Source of the DNA: Acidovorax radicis N35 | Lineage (GTDB): Bacteria > Pseudomonadota > Gammaproteobacteria > Burkholderiales > Burkholderiaceae_C | NCBI RefSeq assembly: GCF_000204195.1 | Contig: NZ_AFBG01000020.1 | Coordinates: 434,001 to 498,000 of the forward strand | Length of the DNA: 64,000 bases | Direction of reading: 5' to 3' | Part shown: one piece after another, positions 36,608 through 46,426 of the stretch | Numbering within the stretch: position 1 is the stretch's first letter | Layout: every line of letters starts with the position of its first letter | The notes under the pieces: model-generated | Database searches by the model: none | The model's input: the letters and a program-made list of their open reading frames with translations, nothing else | Told to the model about the DNA's origin: nothing | Program-made: the position numbers and the translations under genes

Positions 36608-37198
36608 TTAGCATATACCGGAGCCGGCTACGGTCCTGATCCGGCCGCCAGATGAAACGCAAATGGCAGCTGATGCTGGATCGCTTATCGTCTTACCTAC
36701 AGGAGTAAGCCTTACTGCCGTTGCACTGATGCCGTTAAATGCCCCCCATCTGTCCACAGTAATTTTTCCACCATTGCTTGGAAGCACAATATTCGTGTTG
36801 GCGGGAAGTGGGGTTGTTTGCAAGGTAGGTTCGCCTGCATTTTGAGTTCCATTGCCGTTAGTGTCTGCAAAAACGGTCCAGCCACAACCCCAGTCTTCAT
36901 TCGTACCAGCTAAAGAACATGCTCCCGAATTTGGTAATTTCACCATCACCACCCCCCCGCCTCGCTTTATGGCTTCTGATCTTGCGAAGTACAAGCCCGA
37001 AGTCATTTCCTCCACCGATTGGCGCACTCTCCAGCGTTCAATTATTGGCGTGAAACTAGGTGCGGCTAAAGCAGCGAGAATGGCGGTAATAGCGACTACT
37101 ACCATGAGCTCAATCATGGTAAAGCCCTGCTCAGTTTCAGGGTGAAAATTGAATGAGAGTGCGGGCCCTGACTGGATGGGCATCTGTGTATTTCGCAT
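36608..37198 (-). CDS. fimT: minor pilin FimT/GspH-type, first gene of the pilin operon
   Basis: Pseudopilin of 196 residues. The cleavage site ETEQG before FTMIELMVVVAITAILAALA is clear. The leader is about 25 residues long (from MRNTQMPIQSG), longer than the usual 6-15. A Met five codons in would shorten it to 20. WRVRQSVEEMTSGLYFARSEAIKRG is typical of GspH/FimT, shown here by its WR and ARSEAIKR residues. The final Cys lies in GSGIC. As first gene it should carry the operon promoter in the 229-base gap upstream, where I see only weak -35/-10 candidates (TTGGTC and TATCGA, 17 apart). Confidence 0.88.
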   Translation of the reverse strand: MRNTQMPIQSGPALSFNFHPETEQGFTMIELMVVVAITAILAALAAPSFTPIIERWRVRQSVEEMTSGLYFARSEAIKRGGGVVMVKLPNSGACSLAGTNEDWGCGWTVFADTNGNGTQNAGEPTLQTTPLPANTNIVLPSNGGKITVDRWGAFNGISATAVRLTPVGKTISDPASAAICVSSGGRIRTVAGSGIC

Positions 37199-37427
37199 GT
37201 GACGATGCTAAGTTGGTGTGGGGGATGTTGCTAAGTGTTGTCGATAGACGGTGCACATTGTTCGACCAATGGCGGTTTGGCAGCCCTCTTTGTGCGGTTC
37301 CTTCACGAAGTTTGTCAATGGCTGGGTGCTAGAGAGGGACTGTCGCTAGAGTGTGAGGTCTCCCTGCGCGTCGAATGGTCCGTTCGGTGAAGGGATGCTC
37401 TTTCCTGCTATATCTGCCTGTATGTGG

Positions 37428-37733
37428 CTAGCTCCGTGTGTAGCCCCTGCAGGCTCCCGCATTGTGTAAGCCTCGGCACTCCCGGAGCATGCGGCGATCA
37501 CGTTCGGCTGCTGTCTCTTCGGAGGTGCTGCGTTGATACGTGACCTTGTTCACGTTTTTCTTCTTGGGAGAAGTTTTTGATGCGGGTGTGTCATTGCTTA
37601 TTGGGCGTTTGGCCTGTGTGGAGCTTGTGCCCGTGAGCAGTCCTAGCGCGATGCTTGCGGCCAGCAAGCCGCGTATGCCCTGGCGCAGGATGTGGACAGG
37701 AGTGTGTGGTGAGGAGGCCTTGATTTGCATCAT
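37428..37733 (-). CDS. small exported hypothetical protein
   Basis: Protein of 101 residues with a possible signal segment (GIRGLLAASIALGLLTGTSS, cut after TQA) and a basic, Lys/Ser/Thr-rich mature part (KTSPKKKNVNKVTYQRSTSE). It ends in a Cys pair region, RECRGLHNAGACRGYTRS, which may form a disulfide. I do not recognise a family. It is divergent from rpsO. Transcription continues toward the pilin operon across 229 bases, so a link is possible but not shown. Confidence 0.6.
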   Translation of the reverse strand: MMQIKASSPHTPVHILRQGIRGLLAASIALGLLTGTSSTQAKRPISNDTPASKTSPKKKNVNKVTYQRSTSEETAAERDRRMLRECRGLHNAGACRGYTRS

Positions 37734-37789
37734 GGGTTTCCGGTTTGAGGCGATTGAATAAGCTGTAGTGTTTCAGGATCAGGTGGCGC

Positions 37790-37821
37790 TTGGCAAGGTT
37801 CAAATGCTGCTGGGCTATAAT
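37790..37821 (+). promoter_or_regulatory. candidate rpsO promoter
   Basis: A perfect -10 hexamer TATAAT ends the element. TTGGCA lies 20 bases upstream of it, farther than ideal. It would give rpsO a leader of about 100 bases, which contains a GGCCC...GGGCC hairpin before the ribosome binding site AAGGA. Confidence 0.5.
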
Positions 37822-37929
37822 CGAAGGGTTTTGCATGGTGCAAGACGCACGCCTGTGGCCCTTCCAGTTGCTGGCGCAAGTAAAAATCACGGCCCAGCTA
37901 GCTTTGCGGGCCTCATTCAAGGAAAAACA

Positions 37930-38196
37930 ATGATCGCATCCTCCATCAAGGCCGAAGTCGTCAAGGCGAACGCCCGTGCTGCCAATGACACTGGTAGCCC
38001 AGAAGTGCAAGTGGCCCTGCTGACCGCCCGCATCAACGAACTGACCCCCCACTTCAAGACGCATGCCAAGGACCACCATGGTCGCCGTGGCCTGCTGCGC
38101 ATGGTGAGCCGTCGTCGCAAGCTGCTGGACTACCTGAAGGCCAAGGACGCTGACCGTTACACCGCGCTGATCGCCAAATTGGGTCTGCGCAAGTAA
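37930..38196 (+). CDS. rpsO: 30S ribosomal protein S15
   Basis: Primary 16S rRNA-binding protein of the small subunit, 88 residues. [40 protein letters not shown] and [13 protein letters not shown] match S15 throughout. The ATG after AAGGAAAAACA is the natural start. In many bacteria S15 represses its own mRNA through the leader, and about 100 bases of leader are available here. It is followed by a terminator and pnp, the standard rpsO-pnp pair. Confidence 0.97.
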   Translation: MIASSIKAEVVKANARAANDTGSPEVQVALLTARINELTPHFKTHAKDHHGRRGLLRMVSRRRKLLDYLKAKDADRYTALIAKLGLRK

Positions 38197-38211
38197 TTTT
38201 CATTGCATGCG

Positions 38212-38247
38212 AAAACGCCTGGGTTAGTCCGCTAGCTCAGGCGTTTT
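38212..38247 (+). terminator. intrinsic terminator after rpsO
   Basis: AAAACGCCTG and CAGGCGTTTT form a ten-base stem around a 16-base loop, followed by further T residues. It separates rpsO from pnp, so pnp may rely on read-through or its own promoter. Confidence 0.8.
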
Positions 38248-38364
38248 TTACTTCGGAGCTGCAAAACAGAGCGAAGCTGTGTCATTCCAATGGGGTTGTT
38301 GCCACGCGCTGGCAGGCAGTTTCACTGGAATGGCATCGTGTTCTGAATTGCCCTCCAGAACAAT

Positions 38365-38382
38365 CTGGTAGCGCGCTACCAG
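38365..38382. promoter_or_regulatory. perfect 18-base palindrome before pnp
   Basis: CTGGTAGCGCGCTACCAG is fully self-complementary and ends 21 bases before the pnp ATG. The following AGCTATTAAAA resembles the arm of the dispersed repeat family, so it may be a rearranged repeat copy. In the mRNA it could form a hairpin next to the ribosome binding site AGGAG. Confidence 0.5.
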
Positions 38383-38403
38383 CTATTAAAACAGGAGCTG
38401 AAC

Positions 38404-40644
38404 ATGAGCATTTTCAACAAAGTCACCAAGACCTTCCAATGGGGTGACAAGACCGTCATCATGGAAACGGGCGAAATCGCCCGCCAGGCCTCCGGCGCCG
38501 TGCTGGTGAATATTGACGACACCGTGGTGCTGGCCACCGTGGTTGCCTCCAAGGGTGCCAAGCCCGGCCAGGACTTCTTCCCCCTGACGGTGGACTATAT
38601 CGAGAAGACGTACGCCGCAGGCAAGATCCCCGGCAGCTTCTTCAAGCGCGAAGCCAAGCCCAGCGAGCACGAAACCCTGACCAGCCGCCTGATCGACCGT
38701 CCGATCCGTCCGCTGTTCCCTGAAGGTTTCTTCAACGAAGTGCACGTGGTGATTCACACGGTGTCGCTGAACCCCGAAGTGGACGCTGACATCGCCGCTT
38801 TGATTGCCACCAGTGCAGCCCTGGCCATCTCCGGCATCCCGTTCAATGGCCCCATCGGCGCCGCGCGTGTGGGCTACATCAACGGCGAATACGTGCTGAA
38901 CCCCGGCCAGACTGCGCGCAAGAACTCGCAGATGGATCTGGTGGTGGCTGGTACCGAAGCTGCTGTACTGATGGTCGAATCCGAAGCTCAGCAGCTGTCT
39001 GAAGAAATCATGCTCGGCGCCGTGGTGTTTGGCCATGAGCAAGGCAATGTGGCCATCAACGCCATCCACGAACTGGTGCGTGACGCCGGCAAGCCCGTGT
39101 GGCAGTGGGAAGCCCCCGCCAAGGACGAAGCCCTCATCGCCAAGGTGGTGGCACTGGCTGACGACAAGCTGCGCGCTGCCTACCAGATCCGTAACAAGCA
39201 AGCCCGTACCCAAGCTTGCCGCGAAGCCTACGCTGCTGTGATGGCTGCGCTGAAGGCCGATGGTGTCGAATTCGACGCTGTCAAGGTTGAAGGCATGTTG
39301 TTCGACATCGAAGCCGGCATCGTGCGCAGCCAGATCCTGGCCGGCGAGCCCCGCATCGATGGCCGTGATACACGCACCGTGCGCCCCATTGAGATCCGCG
39401 GCAGCGTGCTGCCCCGTGCCCACGGTTCTTCGTTGTTCACGCGCGGCGAAACCCAGGCGCTGGTGGTGACCACGCTGGGCACGGAGCGCGATGCCCAGCG
39501 CATCGATGCGCTGGCTGGCGAGTACGAAGACCGCTTCATGATGCACTACAACATGCCTCCCTTTGCCACCGGCGAAGTGGGTCGCATGGGTTCGACCAAG
39601 CGCCGTGAAATCGGCCACGGCCGTCTGGCCAAGCGCGCTCTGATTGCCGTGCTGCCGACGAAGGAAGAATTCCCCTACACCATGCGTGTGGTGTCCGAAA
39701 TCACGGAATCCAACGGCTCGTCGTCGATGGCTTCGGTGTGTGGTGGCTGCCTGTCGCTGATGGATGCGGGTGTGCCCATGAAGGCGCACGTGGCGGGTAT
39801 CGCCATGGGCCTGATCAAGGATGCCAACCGCTTTGCTGTGCTGACCGACATCCTGGGTGACGAAGATCATTTGGGTGACATGGACTTCAAGGTGGCCGGT
39901 ACCACGGGTGGCATCACGGCCCTGCAGATGGACATCAAGATCCAGGGCATCACCAAGGAAATCATGCAAGTTGCCCTGGCCCAGGCCAAGGAAGCGCGCA
40001 TGCACATTCTGGGCAAGATGCAAGAGGCCATGGGCGAAGCCAAGACCGAGGTGTCGAACTTCGCGCCCAAGCTCTACACGATGAAGATCAACCCCGAGAA
40101 GATCCGTGACGTGATCGGCAAGGGCGGCGCCGTGATCCGTGCGCTGACCGAAGAAACTGGCTGCCAGATCAACATCGAGGAAGACGGCACGATCACCATC
40201 GCCGCGACCGATGCGGCCAAGGCCGACGAAGCCAAGAAGCGCATCGAGCAGATCACGGCTGAAGTCGAGATCGGCAAGATCTACGAAGGCCCTGTGACGA
40301 AAATCCTGGACTTCGGTGCATTGATCAACCTGCTCCCCGGCAAGGACGGCCTGCTGCACATCAGCCAGATTGCTCACGAGCGTGTCGAGCGTGTGGGTGA
40401 CTACCTTACCGAGGGCCAGATCGTGAAGGTCAAGGTCATGGAGACTGATGAAAAGGGTCGCGTCAAGCTATCGATGAAGGTGCTGGCCGAGCGCCCCGCC
40501 GGCGGTAGTGATCGCCCTGCGCCTGCCGAGCGCGGTGATCGTGAGCCACGCCGCGACCACGGCCGTGACGGTGGTCGTCAGCCAGCGGACCAGCAACAGC
40601 AATCGCAGCCTTCGGAAAACGGTTCCGGGCAGATCGTCGGTTGA
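38404..40644 (+). CDS. pnp: polynucleotide phosphorylase
   Basis: Trimeric 3'-to-5' exoribonuclease of the RNA degradosome that uses phosphate to release nucleoside diphosphates. The 746-residue protein has two RNase PH domains (the second with [20 protein letters not shown] and [18 protein letters not shown]), a KH domain ([20 protein letters not shown]) and an S1 domain ([20 protein letters not shown]). The C-terminal tail is low-complexity and rich in Arg, Asp and Gln ([16 protein letters not shown]). It follows rpsO after a terminator and a palindrome that may affect its expression. Confidence 0.97.
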   Translation: MSIFNKVTKTFQWGDKTVIMETGEIARQASGAVLVNIDDTVVLATVVASKGAKPGQDFFPLTVDYIEKTYAAGKIPGSFFKREAKPSEHETLTSRLIDRPIRPLFPEGFFNEVHVVIHTVSLNPEVDADIAALIATSAALAISGIPFNGPIGAARVGYINGEYVLNPGQTARKNSQMDLVVAGTEAAVLMVESEAQQLSEEIMLGAVVFGHEQGNVAINAIHELVRDAGKPVWQWEAPAKDEALIAKVVALADDKLRAAYQIRNKQARTQACREAYAAVMAALKADGVEFDAVKVEGMLFDIEAGIVRSQILAGEPRIDGRDTRTVRPIEIRGSVLPRAHGSSLFTRGETQALVVTTLGTERDAQRIDALAGEYEDRFMMHYNMPPFATGEVGRMGSTKRREIGHGRLAKRALIAVLPTKEEFPYTMRVVSEITESNGSSSMASVCGGCLSLMDAGVPMKAHVAGIAMGLIKDANRFAVLTDILGDEDHLGDMDFKVAGTTGGITALQMDIKIQGITKEIMQVALAQAKEARMHILGKMQEAMGEAKTEVSNFAPKLYTMKINPEKIRDVIGKGGAVIRALTEETGCQINIEEDGTITIAATDAAKADEAKKRIEQITAEVEIGKIYEGPVTKILDFGALINLLPGKDGLLHISQIAHERVERVGDYLTEGQIVKVKVMETDEKGRVKLSMKVLAERPAGGSDRPAPAERGDREPRRDHGRDGGRQPADQQQQSQPSENGSGQIVG

Positions 40645-40648
40645 TTGG

Positions 40649-40705
40649 GTTATTTGCTATTGATTTTGTAGCTGCTTGCGCTTTTAGATTGAGCGCTACC
40701 GGCCA
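40649..40705. repeat. dispersed intergenic repeat, copy E
   Basis: TTATTTGCTATTGATTTTGT, then AGCTGCTTGCGCTTTTAGATTGAGCGCTACC. The core is GCGCTT...GAGCGCT with the TGCTAT arm on the left. It lies between pnp and the quinone oxidoreductase gene. Confidence 0.65.
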
Positions 40706-40743
40706 AAATCACTCAAATACCTAATTCTCCGAGGAGTCGCAAC

Positions 40744-41730
40744 ATGCGCGCAGTCGAGATCACATCCTTTGGTGGGCCTGAAGTGTTGCGCCTGGGTGAG
40801 CGGCCCGTGCCGCAACCGGGCATTGGTGAGTTGCTGATTCGCGTTGCTGCCAGTGGCATCAACCGCCCCGATGTGCTCCAGCGGATGGGGCACTATGCCC
40901 CACCGCCGGGCACCTCGGATCTGCCGGGCCTGGAGGTTGCGGGGGTGGTGGAGTCGGGTGACGCTTTGGCCATGGCCGAGGCGGGCATTCGGGTGGGCGA
41001 CCGCGTTTGTGCGCTGGTGGCGGGTGGTGGCTATGCTGAGTGGTGTGTGGCACCGGCCTTGCAGTGTTTGCCGGTGCCTGAGGGCTTCAGCGACGTGGAG
41101 GCGGCCTCGCTGCCGGAGACGTTCTTCACCGTGTGGAGCAACGTGTTCGACCGGGGGCGCCTGCAGGCGGGAGAAAGCCTGCTTGTGCAAGGTGGCACCA
41201 GCGGTATTGGTGTGACTGCTGTGCAACTGGCACACGCCTTTGGCGCGACGGTCATTGCGACGGCGGGCAGCGACGAGAAATGCGCCGCATGTCTGCAGTT
41301 GGGTGCCCACCATGCCATCCATTACAAGTCACAGGACTTTGTGGCAGAAACCAAGCGCATCACACAAGGCAAAGGCGTGGACGTGGTGCTGGATATGGTT
41401 GCCGGGGACTATGTGGCACGCGAGGTGGAGTGTCTGGCTGAAGATGGCCGCCTTGTCATCATTGCGGTGCAGGGTGGGGTCAAGAGCGATTTCAACGCGG
41501 GGCTGGTGCTGCGCAGACGGTTGACCATCACTGGGTCTACCTTGCGCCCGCGCTCTGTGGCATTCAAGGGGGCCATTGCTCGTGCACTGCGAGAGCATGT
41601 GTGGCCTCTGCTGGTGGCGGGGCGTGTGCGGCCAGTCATCCACAGCACGTTTGTGGTGGCAGAGGCTGCCAAGGCCCATGCGCTGATGGAGTCGAATCAG
41701 CACATTGGCAAAATTGTTTTGACGTGGTGA
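40744..41730 (+). CDS. NAD(P)H quinone oxidoreductase, zinc-free MDR type
   Basis: Medium-chain dehydrogenase/reductase of 328 residues. It opens [20 protein letters not shown], has [32 protein letters not shown] and the nucleotide-binding motif [35 protein letters not shown] and [16 protein letters not shown] are typical of the quinone-oxidoreductase subgroup (PIG3/QorB-like). The zinc ligands of alcohol dehydrogenases are absent. GAGGAG precedes the ATG. Only two bases separate it from tpiA, so the two are co-transcribed. Confidence 0.92.
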   Translation: MRAVEITSFGGPEVLRLGERPVPQPGIGELLIRVAASGINRPDVLQRMGHYAPPPGTSDLPGLEVAGVVESGDALAMAEAGIRVGDRVCALVAGGGYAEWCVAPALQCLPVPEGFSDVEAASLPETFFTVWSNVFDRGRLQAGESLLVQGGTSGIGVTAVQLAHAFGATVIATAGSDEKCAACLQLGAHHAIHYKSQDFVAETKRITQGKGVDVVLDMVAGDYVAREVECLAEDGRLVIIAVQGGVKSDFNAGLVLRRRLTITGSTLRPRSVAFKGAIARALREHVWPLLVAGRVRPVIHSTFVVAEAAKAHALMESNQHIGKIVLTW

Positions 41731-41732
41731 TC

Positions 41733-42482
41733 ATGAAAAGCAAGAAAAAACTCATCGCAGGCAACTGGAAGATGAACGGCAGCCTGGTTGCCAACGATGC
41801 TTTGCTGAAAGGCATCATGGCGGGGTTGGCTGACGCGGTTTGTGATGTGGCCGTTGCTGTGCCGGCGCCTTACATAGCGCAGGTGCAGGCTTTCACGGCT
41901 GGATCTGTGGTGGCTGTGGCTGCCCAGGATGTATCGCCGCACGAGGTCGGGGCATACACCGGTGAGGTGTCGGCCTCCATGTTGAAGGACTTGGGTGTGC
42001 GCTACGTGTTGGTGGGGCATTCAGAGCGCCGCCAATACCATGGTGAGACCGATGTGGTGGTCGCCGAGAAGGCCCAGCGCGCATTGGCGGCGGGCATCAC
42101 ACCCATCGTCTGTGTGGGTGAAACGCTGCAGGAGCGTGAAACAGGCCAGACCGAGGCTGTGGTCAAGCGCCAGTTGGCAGCGGTGATTCACCTCAATGGG
42201 CACTGCATCAGCGAAGTGGTGGTGGCGTACGAGCCGGTCTGGGCCATTGGCACTGGCCGTACCGCGTCGCCCGAGCAGGCGCAGGAAGTGCATGCTGTGC
42301 TGCGCTCTCAACTGTCAGCGGCCAGCGAGCATGCTGATCGGATCCGCCTGCTTTATGGCGGCAGCATGAATGCGGCCAATGCGGCCCAACTGCTTGCCCA
42401 GCCGGACATCGATGGCGGCCTTGTCGGGGGCGCATCGTTGAAGGTGTCCGATTTCCTACAAATTATTGCGGCCGCCTCTTGA
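41733..42482 (+). CDS. tpiA: triosephosphate isomerase
   Basis: Interconverts dihydroxyacetone phosphate and glyceraldehyde 3-phosphate. The 249-residue TIM barrel has [10 protein letters not shown] (catalytic Lys), [10 protein letters not shown] (catalytic His), [14 protein letters not shown] (catalytic Glu) with the flexible loop after it, and [12 protein letters not shown] with GGLVGGASL for phosphate binding. The start ATG lies two bases after the qor stop. A longer upstream frame inside qor was rejected. The stop codon sits inside a GC-rich inverted repeat. Confidence 0.97.
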   Translation: MKSKKKLIAGNWKMNGSLVANDALLKGIMAGLADAVCDVAVAVPAPYIAQVQAFTAGSVVAVAAQDVSPHEVGAYTGEVSASMLKDLGVRYVLVGHSERRQYHGETDVVVAEKAQRALAAGITPIVCVGETLQERETGQTEAVVKRQLAAVIHLNGHCISEVVVAYEPVWAIGTGRTASPEQAQEVHAVLRSQLSAASEHADRIRLLYGGSMNAANAAQLLAQPDIDGGLVGGASLKVSDFLQIIAAAS

Positions 42483-42489
42483 GGCGGCC
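42470..42489. terminator. inverted repeat across the tpiA stop codon
   Basis: GGCCGCCTC-tt-GAGGCGGCC is a nine-base perfect stem with a two-base loop that includes the TGA. There is no T-run, so it is more likely an mRNA hairpin than a full terminator. secG follows 32 bases later. Confidence 0.4.
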
Positions 42490-42521
42490 CTTCAAACTAT
42501 TCAATCAGGAGTGAACAGAGA

Positions 42522-42884
42522 ATGAACGTGATCGTGAATGTGGTTTTGGCTGTACAGATGCTGACGGCTTTGGGGATGATTGGCTTGATCCTGATTCAGC
42601 ACGGCAAGGGTGCTGACATGGGGGCGGCGTTTGGCAGTGGCAGTTCCGGGAGTTTGTTTGGTGCCAGCGGTAGTGCCAACTTCCTGTCGCGCACCACGGC
42701 GGTACTGGCTGCGGTATTTTTTGTGGCAACGCTGGCCTTGGCTTACTTTGGCAATGCGCGTCCTACCAGTTCGGGTAGTGTGTTGGAAACTCCGGCCGCA
42801 GCCGTACCCGCCGGATCGGCGTCGGACGCCTCAGTGGCACCTGCGGTGCCTGCATCGGGTGCTGCTCAGATCCCCACCAAATAA
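42522..42884 (+). CDS. secG: preprotein translocase subunit SecG
   Basis: Small inner-membrane component of the SecYEG channel, 120 residues. Two transmembrane helices (VVLAVQMLTALGMIGLILIQ and FLSRTTAVLAAVFFVATLAL) flank the cytoplasmic loop HGKGADMGAAFGSGSSGSLF, the SecG signature. The C-terminal tail is an Ala/Pro/Ser-rich extension. It lies between tpiA and tRNA-Leu, an order I recall for Burkholderiales. Confidence 0.95.
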   Translation: MNVIVNVVLAVQMLTALGMIGLILIQHGKGADMGAAFGSGSSGSLFGASGSANFLSRTTAVLAAVFFVATLALAYFGNARPTSSGSVLETPAAAVPAGSASDASVAPAVPASGAAQIPTK

Positions 42885-42998
42885 TCTGCACTAAATTGGG
42901 TTCCGGAAGCCGGAGCAGGGTTTTTCCGGAGTAGAATTCTGGATTGTCTGGAAAGCCAAAACCGCAAGGTTCCTCATGCCATCCAGATGCAAAAATCA

Positions 42999-43083
42999 GC
43001 CGTCGTGGTGAAATTGGTAGACACGCTATCTTGAGGGGGTAGTGGCGAAAGCTGTGCGAGTTCGAGTCTCGCCGACGGCACCA
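42999..43083 (+). tRNA. tRNA-Leu, anticodon GAG
   Basis: The acceptor stem pairs GCCGTCG with CGACGGC, followed by A and an encoded CCA. The anticodon stem CTATC/GGTAG holds the loop TTGAGGG with anticodon GAG at 43033-43035. A long variable arm (TGGCGAAAGCTGTG) marks a class II tRNA. The T arm GCGAG-TTCGAGT-CTCGC is standard. It lies 73 bases before nuoA, so it may be part of the same primary transcript. Confidence 0.96.
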
Positions 43084-43156
43084 AAACAAAGGCCTGCCTG
43101 CATGACCCGGCTTGGGTCCTGACGGGCAAGGCCACAGCGGTGAGCACATCCTCAAG

Positions 43157-43516
43157 ATGAACCTCGATCAGTACCTCCCCGTCCTTTTGTTCATCTTGGT
43201 CGGCATCGCCGTAGGCGTTGTCCCCCTTGCACTCGGCTACATACTGGGCCCCAACCGCCCGGATGCCGCAAAGAACTCTCCCTACGAATGTGGCTTTGAA
43301 GCCTTCGAGGATGCGCGCATGAAGTTTGATGTGCGCTACTACCTCGTGGCCATTCTCTTCATTCTGTTCGATCTCGAAATCGCGTTTCTTTTCCCGTGGG
43401 CGGTGACGCTGCATGAGGTTGGGATCGCTGGTTTTGTGGCGGTCGTGATTTTCCTGGCCATCCTGGTTGTGGGTTTTGCCTACGAGTGGAAAAAGGGTGC
43501 CCTGGATTGGGAGTGA
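43157..43516 (+). CDS. nuoA: NADH-quinone oxidoreductase subunit A
   Basis: Membrane subunit of complex I at the junction of the membrane arm and the quinone site, 119 residues with three transmembrane helices. [20 protein letters not shown] carries the conserved Cys loop, followed by [20 protein letters not shown]. The start was moved to the Met before NLDQYLP; the longer frame adds a non-conserved stretch. It is the first gene of the 14-gene nuo operon. Confidence 0.96.
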   Translation: MNLDQYLPVLLFILVGIAVGVVPLALGYILGPNRPDAAKNSPYECGFEAFEDARMKFDVRYYLVAILFILFDLEIAFLFPWAVTLHEVGIAGFVAVVIFLAILVVGFAYEWKKGALDWE

Positions 43517-43540
43517 GCGAGCCTCAACAAGGATGATGCA

Positions 43541-44020
43541 ATGATTGAAGGCGTGATGAAGGAAGGCTTCATCACCACGAGCTATGACTCCGTGGTGAAT
43601 TGGGCCAAGACCGGTTCCCTGTGGCCGATGACATTTGGCCTGGCGTGCTGTGCCGTTGAAATGATGCATGCTGCTGCAGCGCGCTATGACATCGGGCGCT
43701 TTGGTGCGGAGGTGTTTCGTGCCAGTCCTCGTCAGTCGGATCTGATGATTGTTGCTGGCACGCTGTGCAACAAGATGGCACCCGCGCTGCGCAAGGTGTA
43801 CGACCAGATGTCCGAACCACGTTGGGTTCTGTCTATGGGATCGTGTGCCAATGGTGGTGGTTATTACCATTACAGCTACTCTGTGGTGCGCGGCTGTGAC
43901 CGTATCGTGCCTGTGGATGTGTATGTCCCAGGCTGCCCTCCCACCGCGGAGGCGCTGATCTACGGGATCATTCAGCTGCAGCAGAAGATTCGTCGTACCA
44001 ATACCATTGCGCGCGTCTGA
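43541..44020 (+). CDS. nuoB: NADH-quinone oxidoreductase subunit B
   Basis: Peripheral-arm subunit that holds iron-sulfur cluster N2, the last electron carrier before ubiquinone. The 159 residues include the paired Cys in [12 protein letters not shown], Cys in [22 protein letters not shown] and [12 protein letters not shown], which supply the N2 ligands. It follows nuoA by 24 bases. Confidence 0.97.
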   Translation: MIEGVMKEGFITTSYDSVVNWAKTGSLWPMTFGLACCAVEMMHAAAARYDIGRFGAEVFRASPRQSDLMIVAGTLCNKMAPALRKVYDQMSEPRWVLSMGSCANGGGYYHYSYSVVRGCDRIVPVDVYVPGCPPTAEALIYGIIQLQQKIRRTNTIARV

Positions 44021-44027
44021 AGGGTTG

Positions 44028-44639
44028 ATGATGACTGCTGTTGCCATTCGCCCCGAAAAACTCAAAGACAACATTGCTGCGGCGCTGGGTGCAAAGGTGC
44101 GCCAGATCACGGTGGCTTTGGATGAGGTCACCTTGGTGGTTTCTGCTGCCGACTACCTGGAAGCCATGCGCTTGCTGCGCGATGCAGAGGGTTGTCGTTT
44201 CGAACAACTGATTGATTTGTGCGGAGTGGACTATTCTGCATATGCCGATGCGGTGAACGAGGGGGCGCGCTATTGCGTGGTGTCGCACCTGTTGTCCGTG
44301 AGTCTGAATCAGCGTGTGCGCGTCAAGGTGTTCTGTGCCGACGACGACTTCCCGGTGGTGGCTTCGGTTGCTGATCTGTGGAACTCGGCCAACTGGTATG
44401 AGCGTGAGGCGTTTGACTTGTTTGGCATCGTGTTCGACGGCCACAACGACCTGCGCCGCATCCTGACCGACTACGGCTTCATCGGCCATCCCTTCCGCAA
44501 GGACTTCCCGCTGTCCGGCAATGTCGAGATGCGCTACGACGCAGAGCAGCGCCGGGTGGTCTACGAGCCGGTGTCGATCGAGCCGCGCGAGATCACGCCG
44601 CGCATCATCCGCGAAGACAAGTACGGAGGCCTGCACTAA
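44028..44639 (+). CDS. nuoC: NADH-quinone oxidoreductase subunit C
   Basis: 30-kDa-type subunit of the peripheral arm, about 203 residues. [20 protein letters not shown] followed by [20 protein letters not shown] is the family signature. Two adjacent ATG codons could serve as start; the first is given. It is a separate protein here, not fused to nuoD as in E. coli. Confidence 0.95.
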   Translation: MMTAVAIRPEKLKDNIAAALGAKVRQITVALDEVTLVVSAADYLEAMRLLRDAEGCRFEQLIDLCGVDYSAYADAVNEGARYCVVSHLLSVSLNQRVRVKVFCADDDFPVVASVADLWNSANWYEREAFDLFGIVFDGHNDLRRILTDYGFIGHPFRKDFPLSGNVEMRYDAEQRRVVYEPVSIEPREITPRIIREDKYGGLH

Positions 44640-44666
44640 GGCGCCCTGCGTCCCACGTGATCCACC

Positions 44667-45920
44667 ATGGCTGAAATCAAAAACTATTCCCTCAACTTCG
44701 GGCCGCAGCACCCTGCCGCGCACGGCGTGTTGCGTCTGGTGCTCGAGCTCGACGGCGAAGTCGTCCAGCGCGCTGACCCGCACATCGGCCTCCTGCACCG
44801 TGCCACGGAGAAGCTGGCCGAGCACAAGACCTACATCCAGTCGCTGCCCTACATGGACCGTCTGGACTACGTGTCCATGATGTGCAACGAGCACGCCTAC
44901 TGCCTGGCCATCGAAAAGCTGCTGGGCCTGGAAGTGCCTATCCGCGCCCAGTACATCCGTGTGATGTTCTCCGAAATCACGCGCCTGCTGAACCACCTGA
45001 TGTGGCTTGGTTCGCACGGCAACGACTGCGGCAGTTCCACCATCCTGATCTACACCTTCCGCGAGCGCGAAGACCTGTTCGACATGTACGAAGCCGTCTC
45101 CGGCGCGCGCATGCACGCGGCGTACTTCCGTCCGGGTGGCGTCTACCGCGACCTGCCGGATTCCATGCCGCAGTACAAGGTCAGCAAGATCAAGAACGCC
45201 AAGGCCCTCGAGGCCATGAACCAGAACCGCCAAGGTTCCATGCTCGACTTTATCGACGACTTTACGCAGCGCTTCCCGGCCTGTGTGGACGAGTACGAAA
45301 CCCTGCTCACTGACAACCGTATCTGGAAGCAGCGCACCGTGGGCATCGGCGTGGTGCCCCCCGAGCGTGCACTGAATCTGGGCATGACCGGCCCCATGCT
45401 GCGGGGCTCCGGCATTGCATGGGACCTGCGCAAGACGCAGCCCTACGACGTCTACGATCGCATGGACTTCGACGTGCCAGTCGGCAAGACGGGTGATTGC
45501 TATGACCGCTACCTCGTGCGCGTGCAGGAGATGCGCGAGTCCAACCGCATCATCAAGCAGTGCGTGAACTGGCTGCGCGCCAATCCGGGTCCTGTCATTA
45601 CCGACAACCACAAGGTGGCTGCGCCCGATCGTGAATCCATGAAGTCGAACATGGAGGAGCTGATCCACCATTTCAAGCTCTTCACCGAAGGTTTCCACGT
45701 GCCAGAAGGCGAGGCCTATGCCGCTGTCGAGCATCCCAAGGGCGAGTTCGGCATCTACCTGGTCAGCGACGGCGCCAACAAGCCCTACCGCCTGAAGATC
45801 CGTGCGCCCGGCTTTGCGCACCTGGCCACTCTCGATGAAATGGCGCGCGGCCACATGATCGCCGACGCCGTGGCCATCATCGGCACCATGGATATCGTGT
45901 TCGGGGAGATCGACCGATGA
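44667..45920 (+). CDS. nuoD: NADH-quinone oxidoreductase subunit D
   Basis: 49-kDa-type subunit that forms the quinone pocket with NuoB, 417 residues. [20 protein letters not shown] is the hallmark opening with the quinone-facing His. [20 protein letters not shown] and [20 protein letters not shown] follow, and the C terminus ends DIVFGEIDR. Its stop overlaps nuoE by four bases. Confidence 0.97.
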   Translation: MAEIKNYSLNFGPQHPAAHGVLRLVLELDGEVVQRADPHIGLLHRATEKLAEHKTYIQSLPYMDRLDYVSMMCNEHAYCLAIEKLLGLEVPIRAQYIRVMFSEITRLLNHLMWLGSHGNDCGSSTILIYTFREREDLFDMYEAVSGARMHAAYFRPGGVYRDLPDSMPQYKVSKIKNAKALEAMNQNRQGSMLDFIDDFTQRFPACVDEYETLLTDNRIWKQRTVGIGVVPPERALNLGMTGPMLRGSGIAWDLRKTQPYDVYDRMDFDVPVGKTGDCYDRYLVRVQEMRESNRIIKQCVNWLRANPGPVITDNHKVAAPDRESMKSNMEELIHHFKLFTEGFHVPEGEAYAAVEHPKGEFGIYLVSDGANKPYRLKIRAPGFAHLATLDEMARGHMIADAVAIIGTMDIVFGEIDR

Positions 45921-46426
45921 GCAGCAGCAATACCAAGATCACCGAGGCCACGCTGGCGCGCTTTGCGCGCGAAGTGGCCAAGTACCCGCCCGAGCAAGCG
46001 CAGTCTGCAGTGATGGCCTGCCTGTCCATCGTGCAGCAGGAGCAGGGCTGGGTCAGCGTCGAGAGCGAGGCCGTGATCGCCGAATACCTGGGCATGGCCC
46101 AGATCGCGGTGCACGAAGTCACCACGTTCTACAACATGTACAACCAGCAGCCTACCGGCAAGTACAAGCTCAACGTGTGTACGAACCTGCCTTGCCAGCT
46201 GCGCGACGGCCAGAAGGCGTTGCACCACCTCGAGAAGAAGCTCGGCGTGACTATGGGCGGGACCACGCCGGACGGCCTGTTCACGCTGCAGCAATGCGAG
46301 TGCCTGGGTGCTTGTGCCGACGCGCCCGTGATGCTGGTCAACGACCGCACCATGTGCAGCTTCATGGACAACGACAAGCTCGACCAGCTGGTCGATGGCC
46401 TCAAGGCTGCGGAAGGGCAAGCATGA
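45917..46426 (+). CDS. nuoE: NADH-quinone oxidoreductase subunit E
   Basis: 24-kDa-type subunit of the NADH module, 169 residues. It binds one 2Fe-2S cluster through CTNLPC and [27 protein letters not shown] is conserved. Four-base overlaps link it to nuoD and nuoF. Confidence 0.97.
   Translation: MSSSNTKITEATLARFAREVAKYPPEQAQSAVMACLSIVQQEQGWVSVESEAVIAEYLGMAQIAVHEVTTFYNMYNQQPTGKYKLNVCTNLPCQLRDGQKALHHLEKKLGVTMGGTTPDGLFTLQQCECLGACADAPVMLVNDRTMCSFMDNDKLDQLVDGLKAAEGQA

Noticed and set aside
38226..38231. TAGTCC in the rpsO terminator loop as another regulator dyad
   Set aside because: It lacks the GGAC half and lies inside a terminator loop, so it is probably chance.
38386..40377. 663-residue minus-strand frame across pnp
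   Set aside because: Antisense shadow of pnp; the plus frame carries all PNPase, KH and S1 motifs.
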